A stretch of DNA of 64,000 nt from Chryseobacterium nakagawai (GTDB taxonomy: Bacteria; Bacteroidota; Bacteroidia; Flavobacteriales; Weeksellaceae): assembly GCF_900637665.1 (NCBI RefSeq), contig NZ_LR134386.1:3898501-3962500 (forward strand), given 5' to 3'. Shown here piece by piece: positions 1 to 7,991 of the stretch (its first letter is position 1; each line of letters starts with the position of its first letter). A model generated the notes under the pieces. The model did no database searches. It had not been told where the DNA came from and saw only the letters and a program-made list of their open reading frames with translations. A program made the translations under genes and the position numbers.

Positions 1-48
1 AGCCGTTTCCAGTTTATGTAGTGTTTCATTATAAAATTTATCCAGCAT
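1..48 (-). CDS. Start of an unidentified gene (partial, runs off the window)
   Basis: On the minus strand an ATG at 46-48 opens a frame that stays open to base 1 and gives MLDKFYNETLHKLETA. It begins only 8 bases after the stop of the upstream stress-protein gene, the spacing of a co-transcribed next cistron. Only 16 residues are visible, so no family can be assigned. A chance open frame this short is possible. Confidence 0.45.
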   Translation of the reverse strand, partial: MLDKFYNETLHKLETA

Positions 49-56
49 AATACCAT

Positions 57-887
57 TTAAAAATCAATTCTTTGATTAGTAGAAATATAAACATAAACTG
101 CTTTGGGACTTAGCACAGTAAGGGCTTCCACCTGTGTTCTTAGCAAGGTCTGGATTTCATTAGCAGAACTGTTTATCATAGTGAGCACCTGAATATTATA
201 TTTCTCAATTATCTTCTTTAGCCCGTTCATTATATTTTTGGATAAGAGTATATCCAAACTTAGGTTGGTCTGATTAATCTTATTCAGCCAAGCATCTTTT
301 TTAGCTACCGCCTCGTTAAACGATTTTTGGGAGTCTGCTATATGTATACAATGCACTAACCTGCCTTTTTTGTTGAAATCAACGGCGAGCTTTTTCAATA
401 ATTCACATTCTTCACTATGTAGTCGTACATCGAAAGCGATATTGTTTTCTATACTGAAAGTAGCTTTTTCCGGAACGATAATAATCGGCACATTGACTTT
501 ATAATTCTTCTCTGATATTTCCTGCCTAATTTGTGAATTGGATTTTATTCCGTTGGTGTCATATCCGATTATCAGGAAATCTATCGCGTTGTTCTGTAAA
601 TAGTTAATGATTGCGTCCGTGAAACTTTCCTTTGTCAGTCCGAAAGAAAGGTTTACTTCCGAAGTATTCTTATAGCTTTTTATCTGTTGATAGAACAGTT
701 CTATTTCACGTTCTTTCAGCCCTTTTCTGAATTGATTGTTTTGTTCCGGTTCAGCCGTATCTTCCAACACGGTTAGTATATGAACATCTGCATTGAACTG
801 TTCTGCAAATGCTATTGCATATAAGAAAGTATTGTCTGATGTTGAATAAAAATCAACAGGCAAAAGAATTTTTGGTTTTATTTCCAT
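57..887 (-). CDS. Universal stress protein, tandem Usp domains, degenerate ATP site
   Basis: The 276-residue protein has the length of the two-domain universal stress proteins common in Bacteroidota. The N-terminal half opens with the Usp strand ILLPVDFYSTSDNTFLYAIA and ends in IPIIIVPE-like sequence near residue 140. The second half is more diverged. The usual nucleotide motif (GxxG, nine residues, GS) is not evident at the corresponding place (IGYDTNG...), so it may not bind ATP. It lies 10 bases after its paralogue at 898-1758 and is presumably in the same operon as the efflux genes upstream. The family is cytoplasmic and linked to stress survival; the specific role here is unknown. Confidence 0.85.
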   Translation of the reverse strand: MEIKPKILLPVDFYSTSDNTFLYAIAFAEQFNADVHILTVLEDTAEPEQNNQFRKGLKEREIELFYQQIKSYKNTSEVNLSFGLTKESFTDAIINYLQNNAIDFLIIGYDTNGIKSNSQIRQEISEKNYKVNVPIIIVPEKATFSIENNIAFDVRLHSEECELLKKLAVDFNKKGRLVHCIHIADSQKSFNEAVAKKDAWLNKINQTNLSLDILLSKNIMNGLKKIIEKYNIQVLTMINSSANEIQTLLRTQVEALTVLSPKAVYVYISTNQRIDF

Positions 888-897
888 AACAAATGTT

Positions 898-1758
898 TTA
901 TTTATCTTCTACATTATATATCAGCATTGCCGTTTCAGAAAGACGTAGCAGCCTTTTACTATGGTTTATATTGAACAATCTTTTCATAAAGGGTAATTGT
1001 CTATGTATGATGCTTAGGATATTGATATAGTTATCTTCTACATACTTTGTCAAGCCGTCTTCTATATCCGTATCAATAACAATATCCACCTGAACATCAA
1101 GACCCTCAAAATTTGTAAGCCAATGTGCTTTCTTTTGTTGTGCAGCCATAGCTTTTTCTTCTGTATCGACTATGTGTACACATTTTAAAGGTGTCTCTGA
1201 CGGGGAGAGTTTTGTGGCAATCCGCCTGATAATGACACATTCATTTTCAACGAGCATTACCGCAACGGCAAACGCCCCCGTAGAGGTAAAAACGGCTTTT
1301 GCAGGCACTGCCAATATCGGTATATCAAAACCACTGTCAATCAGCCTTACTGCGTGCGAGCCGAACAGTTTTTTGTCTATAGTGTTATTCCCCGACGTAC
1401 CCATTACAATCAGGTCAATTGATTTTTCTACGATATGGCTCTCAATTACATCTTGGAAATAGCCATTTTCAAAATGGAACTCTACGGGAACGTGAAGCTT
1501 ATTGTTGTTATGAGCCAACTGCTCCAATTTTTTTGCTTCTGTCTTAAATTCGTTCCACTCATCATTTTCCAGCGAATCGTTGAACATCTGTGCCAAAGGG
1601 TGTACCCGATAGCGTTCCTCGTCCGTCTTCGGTTCAATAATAGGTGTAATATGCAGAATGTGCAATTCCGAGTTAAAATTATCTGCAAGCGATAGGGCAT
1701 ATAAAAATGCGTTCTTTGCTACTTCTGAAAAATCTGTCAGAAAAAGTATTTTTTTCAT
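898..1758 (-). CDS. Universal stress protein, tandem Usp domains, intact ATP motif
   Basis: The 286-residue protein begins with KKILFLTDFSEVAKNAFLYA, a classic Usp first strand and helix. Around residues 120-135 it has GTSG followed by nine residues and GS, the nucleotide-binding signature of ATP-binding Usp proteins, and then IPILAVP. The second domain (from about 160) is diverged. It follows the efflux transporter gene after 113 bases that contain a perfect 19-bp hairpin. It is followed closely by a second Usp gene that lacks the ATP motif, so the pair may work together as one ATP-binding and one non-binding subunit (inference). Confidence 0.88.
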   Translation of the reverse strand: MKKILFLTDFSEVAKNAFLYALSLADNFNSELHILHITPIIEPKTDEERYRVHPLAQMFNDSLENDEWNEFKTEAKKLEQLAHNNNKLHVPVEFHFENGYFQDVIESHIVEKSIDLIVMGTSGNNTIDKKLFGSHAVRLIDSGFDIPILAVPAKAVFTSTGAFAVAVMLVENECVIIRRIATKLSPSETPLKCVHIVDTEEKAMAAQQKKAHWLTNFEGLDVQVDIVIDTDIEDGLTKYVEDNYINILSIIHRQLPFMKRLFNINHSKRLLRLSETAMLIYNVEDK

Positions 1759-1798
1759 CTGTTTATTTTTATTGTTTTTAATGGTCAGATGGAATTTC

Positions 1799-1850
1799 GC
1801 ATAAGAAAATATTCATTGTTTTGGGTATGGAAATGAATATTTTCTTATGC
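1799..1850. other. Perfect 19-bp inverted repeat between efflux and stress genes
   Basis: Bases 1799-1817 and 1832-1850 are exact reverse complements, separated by a 14-base spacer. The hairpin lies in the gap between the transporter stop (1872) and the start of the next Usp gene (1758). Neither side has a long T run, so a simple intrinsic terminator is unlikely. It may be an intercistronic RNA processing or stability hairpin, or a dimeric operator. Confidence 0.8.
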
Positions 1851-1871
1851 TTCATTTCATAATAATTTGTA

Positions 1872-3416
1872 TTAAGATAAACGATAACCTTTGATTGAAT
1901 TTCCCCGTATCGCTTTGCGGAACAGCACCACCCGTTTGTAGTGGAAACTTCCGTAAGAATGTGTAGCAATAAATATCAGTATAGGGACAATCAGCCAGGT
2001 TAATGTTCCCAATACGATTTTCCCGGAAGCCATTAACGCATTGAGGCTGATGTTTTGGTATATTGCCATTCCGTTCGGAATTTCCCCGGCATCGAGATAC
2101 ATCGAAATGTCGGTCAGACTTTGCCACTGTGACTGATAAGTTGCCCATCCGATAATTGCACTGCCTAATGAGGTAGCCAGAAAAGACCTTACCACAATTA
2201 ATATAACCATTATTCCCATCATTTCATTCATTTGCAGGTTGAGGGTAGCGTAAAACCATAACCCAATGAACAGGATGCCCATTCCCAATCCTTTCAGTAC
2301 CGTCGCATATTCGAGGTAGCGGATGTCCATCTGCGGTTGTATAATCAGGTAAAGACTTAATGTATGCAGAGCAAAACACACAAATCCAAAAGCGATATAA
2401 TACTTGATGTACCATTTATTTTTAAAACCGAAAAATGCCAATATTCCCGCAATGACGATACCGGGTATCATCCAAAGATTGATATGTGCGTTAATCAGGT
2501 TATTATACCCTAATACACCAACTGTATATTGTGTATATACCGATGTGCTTGCCAGATATAGCCCGAGAAAGAACAATAATATGGTAGCGTGGATAACATT
2601 TTTCTTTTTAAATGCTCCGAAATCAATCATCTTTCGTTTGAGCGATTTCTGCCTGTATATCAATGCTACAAAAAGAACCACTCCGATAATCAATGAACCC
2701 GAAATGTAAGGCGAAATAAACCACCCCTGTTGTTTCATAAACACAAAAAAGTAATTAAGCGACATAAAGGAGGTTGCTATCAAAACAAGTGACAGCCAGT
2801 CTATCTGATACAGTGGCATTTTGAAACCAAATCGTTGGTTATGTTGAAAAATAAGCGATACTGCCGCAATTACAAGCATCGTAGCGGACATAAACATATA
2901 AGGTGTCTGCCAGCTACCATTGAACACCATTGTAGAAAAATAATAAGCCGAAAGCTGCCCAAATCCAATGGACAAGGGGTAGAATACAGCATAGAATTTT
3001 CCACGGTCTCCTGTCGGAGCAATGATGAACATAATGGGTAATACCATTTCTATCAGCGGAAACATCTTGAAAAAACCTATGAGAAAACTGCAACTTATCA
3101 GAACAACAGGACTATCTGTAGTACCGCACATATATGATAATATAGCAAGGATAATAGCTGACACTGAAATGATTTCTTTGGTACGGAAACGCATCTTGAC
3201 ACGCATCAGTATCATTATGGCGCAGCCCATACCAATTGTACCTGCGTTATTGGCAAGCGAGATATATTCCGTATAGGTAGCCATTGCTCCCGTAATATCC
3301 GTAATGACACTTGTATATACTCCGGAAACGGTCATCATCGAGAATAAGATCGTCAAAATCAGCAACAGCATCAAAGGTTTGGGAACCCAGCTTGCAAATG
3401 GACCTTTATTGTACAT
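1872..3416 (-). CDS. MFS drug efflux transporter, EmrB/DHA2-like inner-membrane subunit
   Basis: The 514-residue protein is almost entirely hydrophobic, with roughly 14 predicted membrane segments, the topology of the DHA2 (EmrB/QacA) drug:proton antiporters. It begins MYNKGPFASWVPKP and has its first membrane helix at about residues 14-34. The gene follows an EmrA/HlyD-like adaptor by 7 bases and a TolC-like gene further upstream, so the three should form a proton-driven pump spanning both membranes. Substrates cannot be read from the sequence. The charged motifs of DHA2 antiporters are not well conserved, so substrate and mechanism remain open. Confidence 0.85.
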   Translation of the reverse strand: MYNKGPFASWVPKPLMLLLILTILFSMMTVSGVYTSVITDITGAMATYTEYISLANNAGTIGMGCAIMILMRVKMRFRTKEIISVSAIILAILSYMCGTTDSPVVLISCSFLIGFFKMFPLIEMVLPIMFIIAPTGDRGKFYAVFYPLSIGFGQLSAYYFSTMVFNGSWQTPYMFMSATMLVIAAVSLIFQHNQRFGFKMPLYQIDWLSLVLIATSFMSLNYFFVFMKQQGWFISPYISGSLIIGVVLFVALIYRQKSLKRKMIDFGAFKKKNVIHATILLFFLGLYLASTSVYTQYTVGVLGYNNLINAHINLWMIPGIVIAGILAFFGFKNKWYIKYYIAFGFVCFALHTLSLYLIIQPQMDIRYLEYATVLKGLGMGILFIGLWFYATLNLQMNEMMGIMVILIVVRSFLATSLGSAIIGWATYQSQWQSLTDISMYLDAGEIPNGMAIYQNISLNALMASGKIVLGTLTWLIVPILIFIATHSYGSFHYKRVVLFRKAIRGNSIKGYRLS

Positions 3417-3423
3417 CTTCCTG

Positions 3424-4584
3424 TTATTTTAAGTTCACTTCTACATTCATTCCTGCACGAAGCAATTTCAAGTCTTCGGGTTTATTCTTATCTGTAAATT
3501 CAATACGTACCGGAATACGCTGTTGCACTTTCACAAAATTTCCTGTTGAGTTATCCACCGGAACAGCGGCATATCTCGCACCTGTTGCACCTGATACAGC
3601 GGTTATTTTTCCCTCAAATTCTTTACCGCCCAGTGCATCTACCTGTATTTTTGCCAAACCGCCTATCTGTACGTTGCCCATTTGTTTTTCACGGTAATTA
3701 GCCGTTACCCAAATGTTATTGATGTCCACGATAGTTCCAACCTGTTGGCTTGGGTTTAACAACTGCCCTACATTGACTGTTCTTCTTCCCATAATGCCAT
3801 CGTGGGGAGCTGTGATAACGGTATAAGAAAGGTTCAGTTTTGCCATATCCAAAGCACTCTGCGTTCGTTTGATGTCAGCATCGTTCATTCCCAATCGCGA
3901 TTGTACTTCGTTTACTGATAATTCGCTCGTAGTTTTAGAATTAATCACGGATTGATATTGCGAAATCTGGGCTTCCAACTGGGCTTTTTGTGCCTCGAAA
4001 TCAGTCTTTATCTGGTCAAATTGCTGACGGGTTACTGCTTCGTCTGCCAAGAGGTTTTTGTAACGATTAAAATTCTGTTCCGCATTCCACAGTCTTGCTT
4101 TCGTAGCTTCTATATTCGCTTTTGCTGCCTGCACATTTGCTCCAACGGTATTTACATTGTTGGTCGCTGTTTTTACCGAACTGGATGTTGCGTTTTTAGA
4201 AGCCAAAGCCGACATATAAGTAGCTTCTGCCTGTCCTAATTGAGTTTGTATTTCACGGTCGTCCAATATCAATAATGTATCACCTTTTTTCACATATTGA
4301 TGTTCCACAAAACGGATTTCAGTGATATAAGCCGAAACCCTTGTATTTATCGGGTTGATGAACGATTCTACCTGTGCGGCATTGGTGTATTTGTCGTTCC
4401 CGACATTGAAATAGGATTTTACCACAAAATAAAGTCCGCCCAAAACCAAAATGACTATCAAAATATTGATGATTTTGGTCTTTTTTTGTTTGGTTTTCTG
4501 CTTGTTTACCTTTTGCTTTTCCGCAGATTGTCCAGTCGGTTGCGGTGTGTTTTCCTGATTGTTGTTTTCTATATTTTCTGACAT
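3424..4584 (-). CDS. Periplasmic adaptor (HlyD/EmrA-type membrane fusion protein)
   Basis: The 386-residue protein has a short charged cytoplasmic N terminus rich in N, Q and K, then one membrane anchor (about residues 37-58, IINILIVILVLGGLYFVV). A biotinyl/lipoyl-like half-motif follows (about 70-115, VSAYITEIRFVEHQYVKKGD), then a long helical hairpin region rich in A, Q and K (about 115-250), the second lipoyl half and a beta-barrel. This is the standard layout of EmrA-type adaptors that bridge an MFS pump and a TolC channel. It is transcribed between the tolC-like and emrB-like genes with gaps of 27 and 7 bases. Confidence 0.9.
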   Translation of the reverse strand: MSENIENNNQENTPQPTGQSAEKQKVNKQKTKQKKTKIINILIVILVLGGLYFVVKSYFNVGNDKYTNAAQVESFINPINTRVSAYITEIRFVEHQYVKKGDTLLILDDREIQTQLGQAEATYMSALASKNATSSSVKTATNNVNTVGANVQAAKANIEATKARLWNAEQNFNRYKNLLADEAVTRQQFDQIKTDFEAQKAQLEAQISQYQSVINSKTTSELSVNEVQSRLGMNDADIKRTQSALDMAKLNLSYTVITAPHDGIMGRRTVNVGQLLNPSQQVGTIVDINNIWVTANYREKQMGNVQIGGLAKIQVDALGGKEFEGKITAVSGATGARYAAVPVDNSTGNFVKVQQRIPVRIEFTDKNKPEDLKLLRAGMNVEVNLK

Positions 4585-4611
4585 TGTTTTATCTTTAAGT
4601 TTATCAATTTA

Positions 4612-5922
4612 TTATAAATTTCCGCTTTCTTTTAATAATTTGTAGTACGCATAAACGATGCTTATTTCCGAATTAGCAAACTGTAACTCTGCGTCTAATT
4701 TCTGATTACTTGCATCAATCAAATCCAATAAAATAGCCAACTGGTTGTTGTATTTACTGTTCATAATGCGATAATTTTCATCGGATAGTTCTTTGTTTGT
4801 TTCAAGTGTATTGTTCTGAGTAACGGCTTCATTGTATTTAATGTAAGCGGCATTTACAGCAACGTCAATCATCTGTTCAGCTTCGTTTGCCTGTGCAATG
4901 GCTTTGTCTTTTTCAAAACGCACCTGTTTGATTTTTTTAGGGGTTTTGTACAGTGCGTCAATATTAAAATTCAGTGAAAGTCCGGCACTCCATCCGTTAG
5001 TGTACATATCCAGAGCAGGCGTTGATGTAGTAATCGGACGTGCCAGCTGATTTCCTGCAAATGCAGATAACGAAGGCATCATTTCTGCACGGGTTATCTT
5101 TTCGGAGGTTTCATAAATATCAACTGCCTTTTTTGTCATCAATATGGTTGGATGATTTTGTGCGAATGCTCTGTAATCTTCCATCAATAAAGCTTTAGGA
5201 ACATTGCTAAGTATGGTTTCGTCGGGCACAATCTGTGTATTTTCGGACAATCCCAAAGCGGTGGTAAGCTGTTTATTGAGAATTTGACGGTTATTTTCTA
5301 CGACCTGTAAAGCAAGTTTAAGATTAGACAATTGCAGTTCGCCGCGGATAACATCATTTCTCGTAACCATTCCCTGATTATAAAACTTATTGATGTTTTG
5401 CAAGCGTTGTTCCGCCAATTGGATATTCTGCTGATATACTGATTTTTGGTTCAGTAGTTGATACAAATCCAGATAGTAGCCCAACACCAAAAGTTTGATG
5501 CTTTGTTCGTTCGACTGATAATTCAGCTCTGTTAATTCTTCTTTCAAAGATTGGGCTTTGATACCATTTTTTACCATTCCGCCTTTCCATATCAACTGAC
5601 TGGCATCTATCGAAAAAGTATTGCCGAAATGTGGCATATCTACTCTTGTGGAATTGGAAAAATCCTTATCAATAATGTGGGCATCCCCAAGATAATATCC
5701 TTGCAAAGCCGCATTCAAAGTAGGGAGTTGTGCGTTTTTAGCAACTTCTACATCTTGCTTTGCTATGGCAATATCTGTTTTGGAAACTTTCAGATTCGGA
5801 TGATTTTCTTTGGTCAGCTCAAATAACTCTTTAATGGTTATCGTTCTTTCTTGACCTTGCTGGGCATAGATTGTTTGCGAAAAAACAAAAAGCCCTAACA
5901 ATAGCATAGTGATTTTTTTCAT
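4612..5922 (-). CDS. TolC-family outer-membrane efflux protein
   Basis: The 436-residue protein starts with a clear signal peptide (MKKITMLLLGLFVFSQTIYA, cut before Q). It shows the two-fold repeat of the OEP/TolC family: ENHPNLKVSKTDIAIAKQDVEVAKNAQLPTL near residue 35 and a second similar half from about residue 240. It would form the outer-membrane channel of the pump completed by the adaptor and MFS genes downstream. Its promoter region (5958-6029) is a near copy of the one before hdeD, which points to shared control by the adjacent AraC-type regulator. Confidence 0.9.
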   Translation of the reverse strand: MKKITMLLLGLFVFSQTIYAQQGQERTITIKELFELTKENHPNLKVSKTDIAIAKQDVEVAKNAQLPTLNAALQGYYLGDAHIIDKDFSNSTRVDMPHFGNTFSIDASQLIWKGGMVKNGIKAQSLKEELTELNYQSNEQSIKLLVLGYYLDLYQLLNQKSVYQQNIQLAEQRLQNINKFYNQGMVTRNDVIRGELQLSNLKLALQVVENNRQILNKQLTTALGLSENTQIVPDETILSNVPKALLMEDYRAFAQNHPTILMTKKAVDIYETSEKITRAEMMPSLSAFAGNQLARPITTSTPALDMYTNGWSAGLSLNFNIDALYKTPKKIKQVRFEKDKAIAQANEAEQMIDVAVNAAYIKYNEAVTQNNTLETNKELSDENYRIMNSKYNNQLAILLDLIDASNQKLDAELQFANSEISIVYAYYKLLKESGNL

Positions 5923-5957
5923 TTTGAACTTGTCATTAATTACTTAAATATTACTTG

Positions 5958-6029
5958 GCAAAGTTCTGAATGAAAGGGTCTTCATAAAAGGTTAGTAATT
6001 CACAAAAAGAGGTTCAAACGGTATGTTGC
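5958..6029 (-). promoter_or_regulatory. Promoter/operator block A upstream of the tolC-emrAB-usp operon
   Basis: This 72-base block resembles the block at 6799-6869. Both contain GCAAAGTTC at the gene-proximal end, AAAGGTT in the middle and AAAAAGAGGTTCAAAC with GTAT at the distal end (plus-strand reading), in the same order and with near-identical spacing. Read on the minus strand the proximal part gives AACTTTGC, close to the Bacteroidota -7 box TAnnTTTG. The conserved distal part is then a plausible activator site. Confidence 0.7.
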
Positions 6030-6117
6030 TAATGCTTTCCGAAACATACCAATAAAAAAGGCAACCCACAAAAGACTGCCCTTGCATACCATTTAAGGAT
6101 AAATGTGCAACTATTTT

Positions 6118-6762
6118 CTATTTATCCTCGGATTGGATATTTTTATAGTATTCTTCTTTTAGATGTTCAATTTTCTCCTTTAGTTCTTTGTTGATTCTTT
6201 CAGGAAATGTTTTCAGTTTTTTCAGTTGAAACGCTAATACAATACTTACAATACCTGCAAATATGAAAGACAAAGCTGTCATTACCACTAAAGAGATTCC
6301 GGCAAAGATTGGATTGACAATCAATAAAAATGAAAGGATGATACCGAGTACGCTTACAATTGCCAGATTTCCCCAACGCAACACGCCATAGTTTTTCAGC
6401 TCAAAAGCGAAACCAAGCCCCTGAAATGACCGGAACAATAAGCTGAACCCAATAAAAAATGGCAATGTGGTAGCTGCAACGACTGGTTTGGTTATCAATA
6501 TGACACCTATCAGCAGTGTGAATATTCCGCTTGCCAAATACCAGCCCCAACCGTCTAACTCGTCCTTGTTTTGTACGGAAAAGAAAATTTCCATAATGCC
6601 GCTTGCCAAAAACGATATACTGAAAAGCATAACCAATGAAAGATAAGCAGATTCAGGGACTGTAAACAGATAACCGCCCAATACAATAAATAATGCCCCG
6701 ATGATAGCAGGTACATACCAGTGCTTTATGGTGTTTCGGATTGTTTTAAAAAATATTGCCAT
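6118..6762 (-). CDS. HdeD-family (DUF308) inner-membrane protein
   Basis: The 214-residue protein has six hydrophobic segments arranged as repeated pairs, with the family-typical phrase WYVPAIIGALFIVLGGYLF at about residues 15-33 and a charged cytoplasmic C terminus rich in K and E (from about 180). HdeD proteins are linked to acid and general envelope stress in other bacteria; the biochemical activity is not established. The gene has its own copy of the promoter/operator block (6799-6869) and sits between the AraC-type regulator and the efflux operon, so all may belong to one stress regulon. Confidence 0.85.
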   Translation of the reverse strand: MAIFFKTIRNTIKHWYVPAIIGALFIVLGGYLFTVPESAYLSLVMLFSISFLASGIMEIFFSVQNKDELDGWGWYLASGIFTLLIGVILITKPVVAATTLPFFIGFSLLFRSFQGLGFAFELKNYGVLRWGNLAIVSVLGIILSFLLIVNPIFAGISLVVMTALSFIFAGIVSIVLAFQLKKLKTFPERINKELKEKIEHLKEEYYKNIQSEDK

Positions 6763-6798
6763 AGACTGTCTTTTTAAGATGTAAATTTTAATACTGAT

Positions 6799-6869
6799 GC
6801 AAAGTTCGGGTTTGCAGGACTTTCAGTAAAGGTTTATAATGCCTAAAAAGAGGTTCAAACAGTATCTGC
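6799..6869 (-). promoter_or_regulatory. Promoter/operator block B upstream of hdeD
   Basis: This 71-base sequence shares an ordered set of conserved words with the block before tolC (5958-6029), including the 16-base AAAAAGAGGTTCAAAC. It lies just upstream of the hdeD start, between it and the AraC-family gene. The conservation of both word content and spacing, while the linkers differ, indicates selection for binding of a regulator and RNA polymerase rather than a recent duplication. Confidence 0.7.
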
Positions 6870-6911
6870 ACAGATTAAATACTACTATTAAAGGAAAGGG
6901 TGTGTTCGATG

Positions 6912-7757
6912 CTAAATGGCATCGACTAATTTATTCGTTTTCTTGAAATTAGAGGGGCTAAGTCCTGTGTGCTTCTTAAAGAATTTGCCAAATGCGTATT
7001 GGTCAGAAAAATCAAGCTCGTTGGATATTTCTTTAATAGAGTTGTCGGAATTGAGCAGCAGGATTTTTGCATTGTTCAGCAATGCTTCGGTAATAAATTT
7101 GGACGGTGGCTGATTGGTTATTTCCCTGACGGTATTGGAAAGGTATTTGGAAGAAATCAACAATTTGTCGGCATAGAATTTAAGCTCTTTTTCTTTCATG
7201 AAATTTATGCTTACCAATTGCAGGAACTTCATCGTGATGCTTTCTTTTCTTGAATTTTTAAGAATGTTTATGTCCTTTCCTTTTCCCTGTAAAAAGTCTC
7301 CCACCAAAATATACACCAGCGATGTGAATAAAGACAGCTTTATCTGCTGGCTAAACGTGATTTCTTTTTCTTCCTGATTATAATAAAAAAGCTGTTCACA
7401 TAAGTTGAGTATATGAGCAAAAGCATTATCTGAAACTTTCTCAATATTATTGTTACTGCTGCGAAGTGCTTGCTGCATTTCATATTTATTGAAAGCAAAA
7501 GAAGTTTGATTGTTTAGCTCATCCCTGTCTATTAAAATAAAATATGCTTTCACATCATCTGTAAAGGCATTTACCTTATATACATTATTGGGTATTATCA
7601 TACCCAAATTTCCTTTTTTGTAGTGATGTATCAACTCATTGGATTTGATGCTGATGCTTCCCTTTTCAATGATAACAATAGTAGTCTTTTGGGGGCTAAA
7701 AGAGTCCCCTAATTTCACTTTCCGTAATAATGCACGTTCTGTAAATACACTTATCAT
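6912..7757 (-). CDS. AraC-family transcriptional regulator of the efflux/stress cargo
   Basis: The 281-residue protein has an N-terminal cupin-like sensing part (KGSISIKSNELIHHYKKGN near residue 35) and a C-terminal double helix-turn-helix of the AraC type. The latter includes LKFYADKLLISSKYLSNTVR and ISNELDFSDQYAFGKFFKKH, followed by GLSPSNFK. It is the first gene of the minus-strand cargo block and lies directly upstream of hdeD, whose promoter block recurs before tolC. It is therefore the obvious candidate regulator of both transcription units (inference). The ligand is unknown. Confidence 0.88.
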   Translation of the reverse strand: MISVFTERALLRKVKLGDSFSPQKTTIVIIEKGSISIKSNELIHHYKKGNLGMIIPNNVYKVNAFTDDVKAYFILIDRDELNNQTSFAFNKYEMQQALRSSNNNIEKVSDNAFAHILNLCEQLFYYNQEEKEITFSQQIKLSLFTSLVYILVGDFLQGKGKDINILKNSRKESITMKFLQLVSINFMKEKELKFYADKLLISSKYLSNTVREITNQPPSKFITEALLNNAKILLLNSDNSIKEISNELDFSDQYAFGKFFKKHTGLSPSNFKKTNKLVDAI

Positions 7758-7991
7758 CCAATGGTTGTTGTTAAGTTAATCAGATATTGAGCGTTACCGT
7801 AAAAATATAAAAAATAAATTTTAAAGGTTTAAGGTAAAATCGAATAATCGCTGAGTATAAAATACAAAAGTAAAAAAAGTATACAAATTTAGCCCCGAAA
7901 GGCTTTAATTTAGTATTCACAAAACTATATTCTATGATGATGGCTTATTCATCAAACAACGTATCCCGAATGGTCTTGTTTGATTAATAAA

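Noticed and set aside
7892..7910. Weak hairpin AGCC/GGCT between mobC and the AraC gene
   Set aside because: Only four paired bases and no clear T run on the relevant strand, so not counted as a terminator.
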